From Saprospiraceae bacterium (GTDB lineage: Bacteria > Bacteroidota > Bacteroidia > Chitinophagales > Saprospiraceae): a stretch of 54,650 nt of DNA. The notes beneath the pieces are model-generated. The model was not told the DNA's origin and made no database searches. It saw only the letters and a list, made by a program, of their open reading frames with translations. Below are positions 17,572 through 26,365 of the stretch, piece by piece. The stretch is taken from NCBI GenBank assembly GCA_019694255.1, contig JAIBCI010000086.1, positions 1 through 54,650 on the forward strand, given 5' to 3'. Position numbers and translations under genes: made by a program. Positions within the stretch are counted from its first letter, which is position 1. The number at the start of each line of letters is the position of its first letter.

Positions 17572-18986
17572 CAGAATGCTTTTGTTGTATGAAAATAAAA
17601 TCCTCTTTCACCCAAATGGTTGACCGCATAGTTTACATCAGCTTTTATAATGCTGTTGATTGTCCATTGTGCACCAATGCTTATACTTCCAAGGTTGGTA
17701 TTGGATAAAGTATTTTTGTATTGATAATAGGGGTCGTTTGCCCTTGCAGTAGATGCTTTGATGAATAGATCAACGATAATGTTCAACTTTATTTTTGGCT
17801 CATTCCGCAGAAATTTAATAAGTGATCTGTTAAAATCAAAAACCTTATAATTAATCTGGCTTTCTCCAATAACAAAGTCCATTGCATTAATTAAATAAAG
17901 ATCATACCCGTTTAGGAGATTGTTTCCAAGGCCAATGCCTGAATACAAGTTAATTGCAGGCTTTGTTCTGATCAATGCAGTACTTGCGTTAATTGCCGCC
18001 CTGTAGAACCATTTTTGTGTAAAACTGTACACAAACTCGACTTGTGTTTGTAAATTCAAATAACTGCGTCGTTCTACATCATGGGTTAGATCAACCGTTG
18101 ACTTGATATAAAATCCATTTGTTGGCCTCACTGGATCATTGAGTGCATTGAATTCGTAGGTGCTGATAGCCTTCAGAAGATTTTGCCGCGTTCGTCCCTC
18201 CAGGAAATAATCTGGTTGAAGAATGGCGATGCTGTCCCTTGTTATGTTCTCCGTCCATTCAAGTTCTTCCGAGAAGGCGTTTCGTCTGTCTGTTCGCATT
18301 CTGATTTTTGTTCCTGCCTGCTTTCTCAAAAGATTGTTTGTTCCTGGTTTTGAATAAAATACTGGTTTGCTGTTTTTTATGTCATAGGCTGCTTCAGAAT
18401 ACTCAAGATAGCTAACTCTGACACCGGCATCAATGTTTCTGCTTCGACCAATATACGGTTTAATAAAAATTAATTCATATTTATCGGTATATCCACCCGC
18501 AACTTTAAATTTTAATTGGTCCTTTCTTCCTGTAAGGTTATAGTGTGTTAGACCTAGCCCAATACTTGTCCTTGACAAGTCATGTTTGAAGTCCTTATAC
18601 CATATGTTAAAGTTTCGGTCGACAAGTTCAAAAATAATCATCGGGAATAATAACCAGTTTTCTACAACCTGAATCGTAATGTTTACAGTACAAAAACTAT
18701 CAATATCGAGCTGATAATTAATTATTACACTGGAAAATAAACCGGTTCTTTTAACATTCGCTTCTGCTTCACTGATCCTTTTAAGGAGTGCTGCTGGTTC
18801 AATCTTGTCTCGGGCATGGAGCCCACTTTCAAACAAGATGACACTGGCTTTGGTTTTTTCGTTTCCTTTTACATTAATTTCATGAATCACAAAATCCGTA
18901 CACCCTATCTGAGAATATGCGTTTTTTACTGCAGCAAATAACACCAGCAGCCAGATAATTAGTCTGCCGGTGCGATAATTATACAT
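17571..18986 (-). CDS. BamA/TamA-like outer-membrane assembly protein
   Basis: A 471-residue Omp85-superfamily protein. A signal peptide (about 1-25) is followed by one POTRA-like domain (about 30-110: FVIHEINVKGNEKTKASVILFESGL, then VKRTGLFSSVIINYQLD). The rest is a beta-barrel rich in alternating aromatic strands and ends in aromatic/basic residues. It is shorter than BamA, which has several POTRA domains, so it is probably an accessory Omp85 protein. It overlaps the CBS gene by 8 bases and nadK by 1. Confidence 0.8.
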   Translation of the reverse strand: MYNYRTGRLIIWLLVLFAAVKNAYSQIGCTDFVIHEINVKGNEKTKASVILFESGLHARDKIEPAALLKRISEAEANVKRTGLFSSVIINYQLDIDSFCTVNITIQVVENWLLFPMIIFELVDRNFNIWYKDFKHDLSRTSIGLGLTHYNLTGRKDQLKFKVAGGYTDKYELIFIKPYIGRSRNIDAGVRVSYLEYSEAAYDIKNSKPVFYSKPGTNNLLRKQAGTKIRMRTDRRNAFSEELEWTENITRDSIAILQPDYFLEGRTRQNLLKAISTYEFNALNDPVRPTNGFYIKSTVDLTHDVERRSYLNLQTQVEFVYSFTQKWFYRAAINASTALIRTKPAINLYSGIGLGNNLLNGYDLYLINAMDFVIGESQINYKVFDFNRSLIKFLRNEPKIKLNIIVDLFIKASTARANDPYYQYKNTLSNTNLGSISIGAQWTINSIIKADVNYAVNHLGERGFYFHTTKAF

Positions 18987-19629
18987 TCAAGTAATGCATT
19001 AATTCATCATAGCGGTCTTTGAGCGGTTCTTGGACAGTTTCGCTGTTGAAAATCATGATTGGATCATAGCCATGTCGCTGTAAATCATTTATATAAACAT
19101 CACTGCACTCTTCGTTAAATAGTATTATTACAAGTAAATTACCTTCGCTCAGTGCTATCCTTAAAAGGCTCGCAATAACCAGATGATGCTCCTCCGTAAC
19201 CTTTGCAATTGTTGAAATTGAGTATTGGGCTCCTTGAATCAAACACATCAGTAGACTTCCAGATTCCTCCCTGCCGATCTGCTCCTTGTAATGTCTGACA
19301 TAATCTACCGTTTTAATACAGCCCTTGTATTTGAGTTCGTCACTATACACCGGTATGACAGATAATCTTGATTTCGCTATTTCTTCCCAGTATCTGTAGG
19401 GTGGGTCTTTTTCTGTCAAGGTCCCTGGAACGATGAGGTCTTTTTCTGTCAAATTTATTTGATTGGGTTCTTCAACAGATAATAAGTCCACCAAACCTAA
19501 AAATTCTCCTCGTTTCACTACCGGTGCATGGATTATATTCTGTTGCTTAAGACTTAATATTACCGACGGGTCCAGCGGATTGATTTCTATATTGTCTACA
19601 AAGATTCCGTAGATAGCTTGATTTCTCAT
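18979..19629 (-). CDS. CBS-domain protein
   Basis: A 216-residue cytoplasmic protein. Residues ~1-120 contain a CBS pair (IIHAPVVKRGEFLGLVDLLS and SVIPVYSDELKYKGCIKTVDYV), modules that typically bind adenosine nucleotides. The C-terminal ~90 residues look ACT-like (SISTIAKVTEEHHLVIASLLRIA). Its ligand is unknown. It overlaps both neighbours (4 bases upstream, 8 downstream), showing tight co-translation with the BamA-like protein and nadK. Confidence 0.8.
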   Translation of the reverse strand: MRNQAIYGIFVDNIEINPLDPSVILSLKQQNIIHAPVVKRGEFLGLVDLLSVEEPNQINLTEKDLIVPGTLTEKDPPYRYWEEIAKSRLSVIPVYSDELKYKGCIKTVDYVRHYKEQIGREESGSLLMCLIQGAQYSISTIAKVTEEHHLVIASLLRIALSEGNLLVIILFNEECSDVYINDLQRHGYDPIMIFNSETVQEPLKDRYDELMHYLNV

Positions 19630-20435
19630 TTATATTCCTGCCTTAGCTGTTCCTGAAACAAGGTGCTGTAATCGCTTTTTGGCAAAGAAAAGGATTCTGC
19701 TTTTTTCCTGTTCTGTTCTTCCAGAATATTTTTTTCTCTTTCCTTAAGTTCATCCACCATTTCCTGCGTAAGACGAAACCGATTATTTTTAAATTTTTCG
19801 AATACAGGAATTATTCGAATATAGGCTAATTCTTCCTGGGACATTATTTTTGCTCCTTCGTTGAATCCCAGGCTGACTGCTTGGTCTAAATGCTTAAATG
19901 CCTCTATGGCTTTTTCTTCCATAGCATATGCACAGGCCATATTATAATGGACTCCTAAATCATGAGGATTGAGCTTAAGGGCTTTATCAAAATCCTCAAT
20001 TGCCCCTTTGGTATCATAATCCTTCAGTTTTCTGGTTCCGCTTTGTTTAAGTGTCTCTGTTTCCTTTCTCGACTTCAGTGTCTCAAAAATATTTTTGGAC
20101 TCTTTAGCAGTGGTAACCTCGTCTTCATCCAACAAAATATATTTTCCTTGCCTGCGTTGCTGTTCTGGAGAGACCTTCCGTCGGTATCCGTATCGGTCCC
20201 TAAAATTGTTACTGTTATACTTTCGGTCAAATTCATCCTGATCCATCATGATCAGTTTGAATCCATCATAATATCCAATTAATGTTGATAATGCAATCCC
20301 AACCAGGGACAATCCGGTAAATATCTTTAATCCAATATAAAGCAAGCCCAGTTCCGGTTGTCTGAGATAAAACCGATGAACACCCCAGGTGCCCCCGATG
20401 AATGCGAGCCCGGCTGCTATCCATTTACTTTTCAC
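19626..20435 (-). CDS. TM2-domain protein with TPR repeats
   Basis: An inner-membrane protein with a TM2 domain (GGTWGVHRFYLRQPELGLLYIG, then a second membrane helix and a short DGF motif). A charged linker and a tetratricopeptide region (DYDTKGAIEDFDKALKLNP, HYNMACAYAMEEK) follow. The frame is open from an ATG at 20489, which would overlap the phosphatase gene by 65 bases. A GTG at 20435, inside the phosphatase stop region, gives an 11-base overlap and starts directly before the first helix, so it is preferred with moderate certainty. TM2 domains have no single known function. Confidence 0.72.
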   Translation of the reverse strand: MKSKWIAAGLAFIGGTWGVHRFYLRQPELGLLYIGLKIFTGLSLVGIALSTLIGYYDGFKLIMMDQDEFDRKYNSNNFRDRYGYRRKVSPEQQRRQGKYILLDEDEVTTAKESKNIFETLKSRKETETLKQSGTRKLKDYDTKGAIEDFDKALKLNPHDLGVHYNMACAYAMEEKAIEAFKHLDQAVSLGFNEGAKIMSQEELAYIRIIPVFEKFKNNRFRLTQEMVDELKEREKNILEEQNRKKAESFSLPKSDYSTLFQEQLRQEYK

Positions 20436-21651
20436 TTTTATTGTATTTAAAATTAAGAATGGCAATGTCATCCGGGATTTCCGATCCATTGCTAAATTCC
20501 ATTGCCTTCTTCATAATACCCTGGGCAAGTTGTCTGGCATTGAGATTCAAATTTCCGGCTACATATTCCTTCAACATTTCAACGGTGTAGTTAATTCCCT
20601 CAGTATTTTTAATATCGACCAGTCCGTCCGTAAAAGCGACCAACGTGCAATCTTGGGTCAATTCAACCATTCCTTCACTAATGCCGGGTAGTTCTTCGAA
20701 ATGACCAATGATTGTACAGGTAGCCTTCAGCTCTGTTACTTTGCCGTTCTTAAACAATAATGGAGGAATATGGCCTGCATTAACATAATACAGCATCTTG
20801 TTTTCGAGGTCCACGACTGCAATAAACAGGGTGAGGTATTTCTCGCCCTTCGTAATTTTCGATACGGTCTGATTAAGTGCAATAACCAATGTCTCCAAAT
20901 CTCTGTATTGTTGTCCAAGATTTTGAATCAGTGCCTGAAAATTGGCCATAATCATTGCACCGGCTATTCCTTTACCACTCACATCAGCAATGCAAAAACT
21001 AATTTTTGTATCGCTGAATTTGATATAATCAATATAATCACCTCCAACTTTAAAATGCGGTCTATAAACATTTGCCAATTCATAATGATTGCCGCGCGGC
21101 ATTTCATTGGGAATCAACATTTGTGTAACTTCATTAGCAAACTCCAGTTCTTTCTCTTGGGTTATCTGCCGGCGCACCAACCGCTTATTCTCCGAAGCAA
21201 CGGCAATAATATTGGTGAGAGAGGTGATAAATTGTATATTATTATAAATGTCCGACCCTTCCCGGATTCCGCTGATCAGTGAATAGGCGATTGGCTCTTT
21301 CTTATGATATACCGGAATGATGAACTCAAATGGCTGAAGTAATGCATCATCTGTTGGCTTTATTGTATGAAGCCTTTCATAAATGATAAATTTTCTGGCG
21401 AGGTCTTCTTCCCGGATATCATCATCAATGTTGTAACGCACAAACAGTTTCCATCGATTGTCTTCCTTGATAAAAAGTGCTATTTTGTCAATGCTTAGTT
21501 CCCAGGTCAGGAAGTCTTTATACATCTTGTAAATATCTTCCTGCGGCAAGTTTTCGTTGATCGCCTGTGTAATATTAAGTAATGAGGTCATTTGAAGCTG
21601 CTTAAGGCTAAGCATGTTCTCCATTTTAGTTAATGTGGCCTCTATTCCCAT
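20425..21651 (-). CDS. PP2C-family (SpoIIE/RsbU-type) serine phosphatase with sensor domain
   Basis: A 408-residue cytoplasmic protein. The N-terminal ~165 residues look GAF-like and are followed by a helix leading into a SpoIIE/RsbU PPM phosphatase domain (about 190-405). Metal-binding acidic motifs are visible: GGDYIDYIKF, FCIADVSGKGIAGAM, the NAGHIPPLLF segment and AFTDGLVDIKN. Such enzymes dephosphorylate anti-anti-sigma or other STAS-type proteins in partner-switching pathways. No such partner is in the window. The ATG directly follows the stop of the ABC permease gene. Confidence 0.88.
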   Translation of the reverse strand: MGIEATLTKMENMLSLKQLQMTSLLNITQAINENLPQEDIYKMYKDFLTWELSIDKIALFIKEDNRWKLFVRYNIDDDIREEDLARKFIIYERLHTIKPTDDALLQPFEFIIPVYHKKEPIAYSLISGIREGSDIYNNIQFITSLTNIIAVASENKRLVRRQITQEKELEFANEVTQMLIPNEMPRGNHYELANVYRPHFKVGGDYIDYIKFSDTKISFCIADVSGKGIAGAMIMANFQALIQNLGQQYRDLETLVIALNQTVSKITKGEKYLTLFIAVVDLENKMLYYVNAGHIPPLLFKNGKVTELKATCTIIGHFEELPGISEGMVELTQDCTLVAFTDGLVDIKNTEGINYTVEMLKEYVAGNLNLNARQLAQGIMKKAMEFSNGSEIPDDIAILNFKYNKSEK

Positions 21652-22602
21652 TTAGTCTCTGCTGAGTTTAACATCTATCCGGTCCCTGACCGTATTGGCT
21701 ACAATCTGAAATGACAGGATGAGCAAAACTAAAACAATGGCAGGAATTAGGGATTGTATTATTTGACCATTAAATGCCTGGGTATACTGGTCCTGCATAA
21801 TATTGCCAAGCGTTGGAATCGGTGGTTGCAAACCCAGCCCCATAAATGAGAGGCCAGATTCCAGTAAAATGGCCAATGCAAAATTAGAGGATGCTTGTAC
21901 TAGGATTGGTCCGCTAATGTTAGGTAAGATTTCAATAAAAAGAATTCTTGAAGGTGAAAAGCCTAACGCTGTGGCTGAGCGTACATAATTACATTCTTTC
22001 TGTACCATTACCAATCCCCGCACCAACTTGGCCATATCGGCCCAAATAGTTATGCCTATAGATACAAACAAAGCACCTATATTTTTTCCCGCAGCAAGTA
22101 CAATAACAAATGCAAATAGAATGGATGGAAGAGACCAGAATACACCAATTGCAAAATTAATAGCCCTGTCTGTTCTTCCGCCGAAATAGCCGGATAAGGA
22201 ACCCAGCGTTACACCAATTATTACAGCAAAAAGAACTGCAAAAAAGGCGATTAATAATGTATATCTTGTTCCGATAATGAGTCGCGACAATAGATCCCGT
22301 CCGAATCGATCGGTACCTAAAATAAATAGGTGACAACTTTTTGCTGGTGACTCGTTTTCAACCAAGACCGGTCTTTCATAATGTTGAATCCCTGTGATCG
22401 CATCAACGCTTGATTCAAACGGTTGTAAATAATTTTTGGCAAAACAAGCTTTGCTTAAAGGGTTTAAAAAAGCGATCTCTGGTAATTGTGTATTGCAATA
22501 TCTGGTTCTGTCCGGTGTAATCAAATAACCCAATATGGCTAAAATCATGAAGCTTGATAAGATGACGATACAAATTATCTCATTTAACTTTAAGCTTCGC
22601 AT
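21652..22602 (-). CDS. ABC transporter permease, DppC/OppC type
   Basis: A 316-residue inner-membrane permease. The N-terminal membrane helix is followed by a ~70-residue periplasmic part ending DRFGRDLLSRLIIGTRYT, the classic DppC/OppC motif. A BPD_transp_1 domain with about five helices and the cytoplasmic coupling (EAA-type) loop ATALGFSPSRILFIEILPN comes next. It imports or exports peptides or similar solutes with a DppB-type partner, ATPases and a binding protein, none of which is in the window. It lies between mazG and the phosphatase gene with spacings of 4 and 0 bases. Confidence 0.88.
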   Translation of the reverse strand: MRSLKLNEIICIVILSSFMILAILGYLITPDRTRYCNTQLPEIAFLNPLSKACFAKNYLQPFESSVDAITGIQHYERPVLVENESPAKSCHLFILGTDRFGRDLLSRLIIGTRYTLLIAFFAVLFAVIIGVTLGSLSGYFGGRTDRAINFAIGVFWSLPSILFAFVIVLAAGKNIGALFVSIGITIWADMAKLVRGLVMVQKECNYVRSATALGFSPSRILFIEILPNISGPILVQASSNFALAILLESGLSFMGLGLQPPIPTLGNIMQDQYTQAFNGQIIQSLIPAIVLVLLILSFQIVANTVRDRIDVKLSRD

Positions 22603-22606
22603 GTTA

Positions 22607-22939
22607 CTAATCTAGTTTTTTATTGCTCATATGCCTTTCCCGGTCTCTGTCTGTTTTTAATCTCAATTTTTCTTTGAATGCATCTTCGAGATCAATATCA
22701 AGCTGATCTGACAAACAAAACACGACAAAGGCAATGTCTGCCAGTTCATCTGCGATGGCTTGCCTGACATTTTCTGGTGCAGATCCTTTTTTCCATGACT
22801 GTTGTCCATACTCCCTAATAAGAATTCTCGCAAGTTCACCAACTTCTTCTGTTAACTGACCAAGATTGGTCAATGGATCAAAATATCTTTTGCCAATTGA
22901 CTGAACCCAGTTTCTTACTTCAATCTGTTGTTGTCTCAT
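22607..22939 (-). CDS. MazG-like nucleotide pyrophosphohydrolase
   Basis: A 110-residue all-alpha NTP pyrophosphohydrolase of the single-domain MazG type. The metal-binding pattern is visible as LTEEVGELAR (about 29-38) and DELADIAFV (about 64-72). It probably hydrolyses non-canonical or excess NTPs to NMP and pyrophosphate. The ATG overlaps the dtd stop by one base, which pairs two small quality-control enzymes at the head of the operon. Confidence 0.88.
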   Translation of the reverse strand: MRQQQIEVRNWVQSIGKRYFDPLTNLGQLTEEVGELARILIREYGQQSWKKGSAPENVRQAIADELADIAFVVFCLSDQLDIDLEDAFKEKLRLKTDRDRERHMSNKKLD

Positions 22940-23391
22940 TATTCTTTTGCTTTAGTGTCGATAATGATAGTGACCGGTCCATCATTAAGTAGTTCAATTT
23001 GCATATCCGCACCGAATATACCAGTTTTCACTTTCTCCGGATGCATTGCGCTCATTCCTTGAATGAAAGCATCATATATGGGTTCGGCAACAGGGCGTTT
23101 GGCAGATCGTGTGAATCCTGGTCTGTTTCCCTTCTTTGTACTGGCAAAAAGAGTAAATTGACTAACAACCATGATTTGGCCATTGATCTCTTTTAGGTTG
23201 AGGTTCATCTGCCCTTGTTCATCTGAAAATATTCTTAATCCAGAACACTTGGATAGTATCCATTGTAAATCTTCTTCCTCATCCTTTTCCTCTATGCCCA
23301 GAAAAATCAGCATGCCTTTGCCAATTTCACTGTGTAATATCCCTGAAATTGTTACCCTGCAGTAACTTACCCTTTGTATAACGATGCGCAT
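22939..23391 (-). CDS. dtd: D-aminoacyl-tRNA deacylase
   Basis: A 150-residue DTD that removes D-amino acids (and glycine from tRNA-Ala) mischarged on tRNA. Both active-site motifs are intact: SQFTLF (77-82) and the Gly-cis-Pro motif GPVT (138-141). The NRPGFTRSA segment is also characteristic. It is the first gene of the ten-gene minus-strand cluster, so its promoter must lie in the adjacent origin-like spacer. No clear TAnnTTTG was found immediately upstream. Confidence 0.95.
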   Translation of the reverse strand: MRIVIQRVSYCRVTISGILHSEIGKGMLIFLGIEEKDEEEDLQWILSKCSGLRIFSDEQGQMNLNLKEINGQIMVVSQFTLFASTKKGNRPGFTRSAKRPVAEPIYDAFIQGMSAMHPEKVKTGIFGADMQIELLNDGPVTIIIDTKAKE

Positions 23392-23440
23392 TTCACAATA
23401 TTAATTCTTGTAGCACTCTGGTTTATGATCTGATTCTATT

Positions 23441-23449
23441 TTTTTCACA
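23441..23449 (+). promoter_or_regulatory. DnaA box 1 (TTTTTCACA)
   Basis: Matches TTWTNCACA exactly. It lies 15 bases from the next box in the same orientation, in the candidate origin spacer. Confidence 0.5.
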
Positions 23450-23455
23450 TTTGTT

Positions 23456-23464
23456 TTTTCCACA
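23456..23464 (+). promoter_or_regulatory. DnaA box 2 (TTTTCCACA)
   Basis: Matches TTWTNCACA and differs from the classic TTATCCACA by one base. It is in tandem with box 1. Confidence 0.55.
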
Positions 23465-23608
23465 ATGTATAATGATGTGTTATTGTATTATCCTTTGAAG
23501 TGGTAATGAGGATTTTTTCAACAATTGAATGTGCCTTTCTCGCTTAGACTTATTCATAAAATTTATATATTAGATATTTTGATGTGTAAGTGAAGCTTGA
23601 TGGTTTGA

Positions 23609-23617
23609 TGTGGCTAA
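23609..23617 (-). promoter_or_regulatory. Possible weak DnaA box (TTAGCCACA)
   Basis: On the minus strand it differs from TTWTNCACA at one position (G for T). Low-affinity boxes are common in origins, but this could be chance. Confidence 0.3.
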
Positions 23618-23747
23618 AATTTTTAATAATCAAACAAATAATCAACAAGTAATTACTAACAGAATTCTTTTGTTAATAACATACATTATCTTGATTATAA
23701 ATAATTTAAAATGTTTATAATTTGTTGGTAATTTAATTTATTCATCA

Positions 23748-23756
23748 TTATTCACA
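23748..23756 (+). promoter_or_regulatory. DnaA box 3 (TTATTCACA)
   Basis: Exact TTWTNCACA match, one base from TTATCCACA, inside the most A+T-rich part of the spacer and in the same orientation as boxes 1 and 2. Confidence 0.55.
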
Positions 23757-23870
23757 TTTCAACAGCCCTTGTTATTTATGGTATATTTTTAATTTATATT
23801 TTAAAATAATAAAAGTGATTATTGTTTTTGGGTAGTTGTTTGAATCAAATTTAAGCTGGAATATTGCACC

Positions 23871-24935
23871 ATGAAACGAATGATAGCAGACCGGCAGATA
23901 TTTCTTTGGCTTCTTAGCGGGGTGTTTATGCTATTGTTACAGATCATTCTTGGTGGGATTACAAGATTGACGGGTAGTGGTCTCTCAATCACACGATGGG
24001 ATATCATTACGGGTATTATTTATCCTCTAAGCGAAGTAGAGTGGATGAAAGCATTTGATATGTACAAACAAACTCCGCAGTACAGTAAAATTAACCATGG
24101 AATTTCGCTCGGAGACTTTAAGTTTATTTACTTCTGGGAATATTTCCATCGCCTCTGGGCCAGGTTAATGGGATTAGTTTTTGTGATACCTTTTCTTTAT
24201 TTCTTCATAAAAGGAAGGTTAGGCCGGAAGTTGATTTTCGATCTTTTGATTGTTGTTGTACTAGCTGTCTTCGTCGCCTCTCTGGGTTGGATCATGGTTG
24301 CCAGTGGATTGATCCACCGGCCATGGGTAAATGCTTACAAGCTTTCTTTTCATTTATGCGCAGCAGTTCTACTGATTGGTTTTCTATGGTGGACAACTTT
24401 GCGTTATGGCTGGTCACATAAACGAGTGGCATCGAATACTACATCAGTCAATTTAATAAGAATTTTACTGGGCTTATGCTTTGTACAAATATTTCTTGGA
24501 GGAGTAATGAGTGGTATGAAAGCTGGTCTCGCGGCACCGACATGGCCTGACATGGGTGGCCATTGGTTGCCGTTAGGAATTGAAGAAATCAGTGATAAAA
24601 AATGGAGCTTGTTTGGTGATTATGATCAAGATGTAGTAAATCCTCTTGTAATTCAATACTTTCATAGAAATGTTGCATATATGGTATTTGCAATGTGTCT
24701 TTTTGTAGTTTTTTATTCTTTCCGTCTACGCCAACGAGAACTTACAAAGCGGTTAGTTATTCTATTGTCTCTATTGACTGTCCAGATTGGTCTGGGCATT
24801 ATTACAATACTGAATTGCGTCGGCTATGTTCCGTTGCTATGGGGTGTATTACATCAATTGACAGGGATAATTTGCTTTTTGTATATACTTTACCTGGTCT
24901 TTTTAACAAAAGCGGATTTACCCCTTGAGGATTAA
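23871..24935 (+). CDS. ctaA: Heme A synthase (CtaA/COX15 family)
   Basis: A 354-residue integral membrane protein with about eight helices that oxidises heme O to heme A for cytochrome c oxidase. COX15-type signatures are GGITRLTGSGLSITRWD near the N-terminus, HRLWARLMG, a further helix containing FHLCAAVLL, and in the second half a GGVMSGMKAGLAAPTWPDM repeat of the first motif, YFHRNVAYM and VLHQLTGI. These supply the four conserved heme-ligating histidines. The long spacer on its left is the candidate origin. No other oxidase-assembly gene is present. Confidence 0.93.
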   Translation: MKRMIADRQIFLWLLSGVFMLLLQIILGGITRLTGSGLSITRWDIITGIIYPLSEVEWMKAFDMYKQTPQYSKINHGISLGDFKFIYFWEYFHRLWARLMGLVFVIPFLYFFIKGRLGRKLIFDLLIVVVLAVFVASLGWIMVASGLIHRPWVNAYKLSFHLCAAVLLIGFLWWTTLRYGWSHKRVASNTTSVNLIRILLGLCFVQIFLGGVMSGMKAGLAAPTWPDMGGHWLPLGIEEISDKKWSLFGDYDQDVVNPLVIQYFHRNVAYMVFAMCLFVVFYSFRLRQRELTKRLVILLSLLTVQIGLGIITILNCVGYVPLLWGVLHQLTGIICFLYILYLVFLTKADLPLED

Positions 24936-24964
24936 AATAATATAATGTTTGAAGCTATTATTTC

Positions 24965-24972
24965 TACATTTG
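24965..24972 (+). promoter_or_regulatory. -7 promoter element (TACATTTG) of the alpha/beta hydrolase gene
   Basis: TACATTTG matches TAnnTTTG and ends 21 bases before the ATG at 24994, in the short gap after ctaA. Confidence 0.5.
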
Positions 24973-24993
24973 TAAGGTTGTAAACCTTTGTGA

Positions 24994-25758
24994 ATGAATT
25001 ATCAAGTTAAGGAAGAAGGAAAGTTCAAATATCTTGAGTCGCGACCGGATGGAGAAGTGGTTATGCTTCTTCATGGTCTTTTTGGCGCATTAAGTAACTT
25101 TTCAGGAATTATTGATGCATTTGGGCCGTCTTATCGCATAATAGTCCCGATTCTTCCGATTTATGATTTGCCGATCCATCAAGTTAGTCTGGATGGTCTG
25201 GTCAGACATGTGAAGGATTTCGTTAAGTTCAAGTCTTTATCAGAGATTAACATATTAGGAAACTCACTGGGGGGGCATGTTGCATTGCTATATACCCTTG
25301 AAGAACAGGAAAAGATGAATTCGCTATGTATTACTGGTAGTTCTGGATTATTTGAGTCGGCGATGGGAAGTACTTTTCCTAAGAGAGGAGATTACGAATT
25401 TATCAAAAAGAAGACCGAAGAGACATTTTATGACCCAAAAGTTGCAACGAAAGAGCTCGTTGATGAGGTGTTTGAAATTACTACTGATCGCCTGAAGGCT
25501 ATACGAATTATTGCTACAGCAAAATCAGCCATCAGGCATAATCTAGCAGATAAATTATACAAAATTCATATACCCACGCTGATTATTTGGGGCCGGAATG
25601 ATATTGTTACCCCACCATTTGTTGGAGAAAAATTTCATGAACTTATAAAGGGTTCAGAGTTGTTTTTCCTGGATGAGTGTGGGCATGCGCCAATGATGGA
25701 AAAACCGGATACATTTAATAAGATTCTGTTAGATTTTCTGAATCGATGTAGAAAGTAA
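24994..25758 (+). CDS. Alpha/beta-fold hydrolase
   Basis: A 254-residue cytoplasmic serine hydrolase. The oxyanion-hole region is LLHGLFGALSNFS, the nucleophile elbow is GNSLGG, the acid follows IIWGRND, and the catalytic histidine is in ECGHAPMMEKPD. The closest general resemblance is to esterase/MhpC-like enzymes. The substrate cannot be inferred. It has its own -7 element, so it need not be expressed with ctaA. Confidence 0.85.
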   Translation: MNYQVKEEGKFKYLESRPDGEVVMLLHGLFGALSNFSGIIDAFGPSYRIIVPILPIYDLPIHQVSLDGLVRHVKDFVKFKSLSEINILGNSLGGHVALLYTLEEQEKMNSLCITGSSGLFESAMGSTFPKRGDYEFIKKKTEETFYDPKVATKELVDEVFEITTDRLKAIRIIATAKSAIRHNLADKLYKIHIPTLIIWGRNDIVTPPFVGEKFHELIKGSELFFLDECGHAPMMEKPDTFNKILLDFLNRCRK

Positions 25759-25819
25759 GAATTTTTCAGCGAAGAGGCAGCGTTATAAGGTTTGAAAGCA
25801 TCTTAAAATACCAGATGCC

Positions 25820-26365
25820 ATGCCATTTAGAGAGTTTGAAGATATTATCAATGGTTGTTTGGCGGGAGACAGTGCCAGCCAGAAAGCGCTCTTTATTCAT
25901 CTATCTGGGAAAATGATGGCGGTTTGTCTTAGATATTCGAGAGACAAGATGGAAGCGGAGGATTTGCTTCAGGAGAGTTTTATTAAGGTATTTACCAATC
26001 TAGGTTCCTACAAATTTGAAGGGCCTTTTGAATTGTGGGTTCGGAGAATAATTATCAATACTTCAATCAAGCGATACCATAAGATGAGTTACCAAAATGA
26101 AAGACCTTCCAGTGATATGATGCCGGATATTGAATTATCCGTGTCTGCCTTTGAGGGATTAGCTTATCAGGAGCTGATTTCGTTGGTTGAAGGATTACCT
26201 GACGGGTATAGAATGGTCTTTAATCTATATGCAATTGAGGGTTATTCGCATAAAGAGATATCCGACATGCTTAACATTAAAGAGGCAACCTCGCGATCCC
26301 AACTGGTTAAGGCACGATTGGTATTGCAGGAGAAATTAACTAAATATCAAAAAGTAGTTATATGA
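25820..26365 (+). CDS. ECF-type RNA polymerase sigma factor
   Basis: A 181-residue sigma-70 family factor with only regions 2 and 4. Region 2 is visible as CLRYSRDKMEAEDLLQESF and VFTNLGSYKFEG. Region 4 has a helix-turn-helix (GYSHKEISDMLNIKEATSRSQL). Its stop overlaps the start of the next gene (ATGA). That gene is therefore a candidate regulator or sensor, because ECF factors are usually controlled by a co-encoded membrane protein. The target promoters are unknown. Confidence 0.92.
   Translation: MPFREFEDIINGCLAGDSASQKALFIHLSGKMMAVCLRYSRDKMEAEDLLQESFIKVFTNLGSYKFEGPFELWVRRIIINTSIKRYHKMSYQNERPSSDMMPDIELSVSAFEGLAYQELISLVEGLPDGYRMVFNLYAIEGYSHKEISDMLNIKEATSRSQLVKARLVLQEKLTKYQKVVI

Larger units (their letters stand above)
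23392..23870. other. A+T-rich gene-free spacer with DnaA boxes: candidate oriC
   Basis: These 479 bases between divergent dtd and ctaA hold no credible gene. They contain three exact matches to the DnaA-box consensus TTWTNCACA (23441-23449, 23456-23464, 23748-23756) and a one-mismatch match on the other strand (23609-23617). An extremely A+T-rich stretch (about 23,660-23,830) surrounds the third box and could be the duplex-unwinding element. Genes diverge from this point on both sides, and two parS sites lie about 4 kb to the right. The sequence must also hold the promoters of dtd and ctaA. An origin is an inference; dnaA itself is not in the window. Confidence 0.6.
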
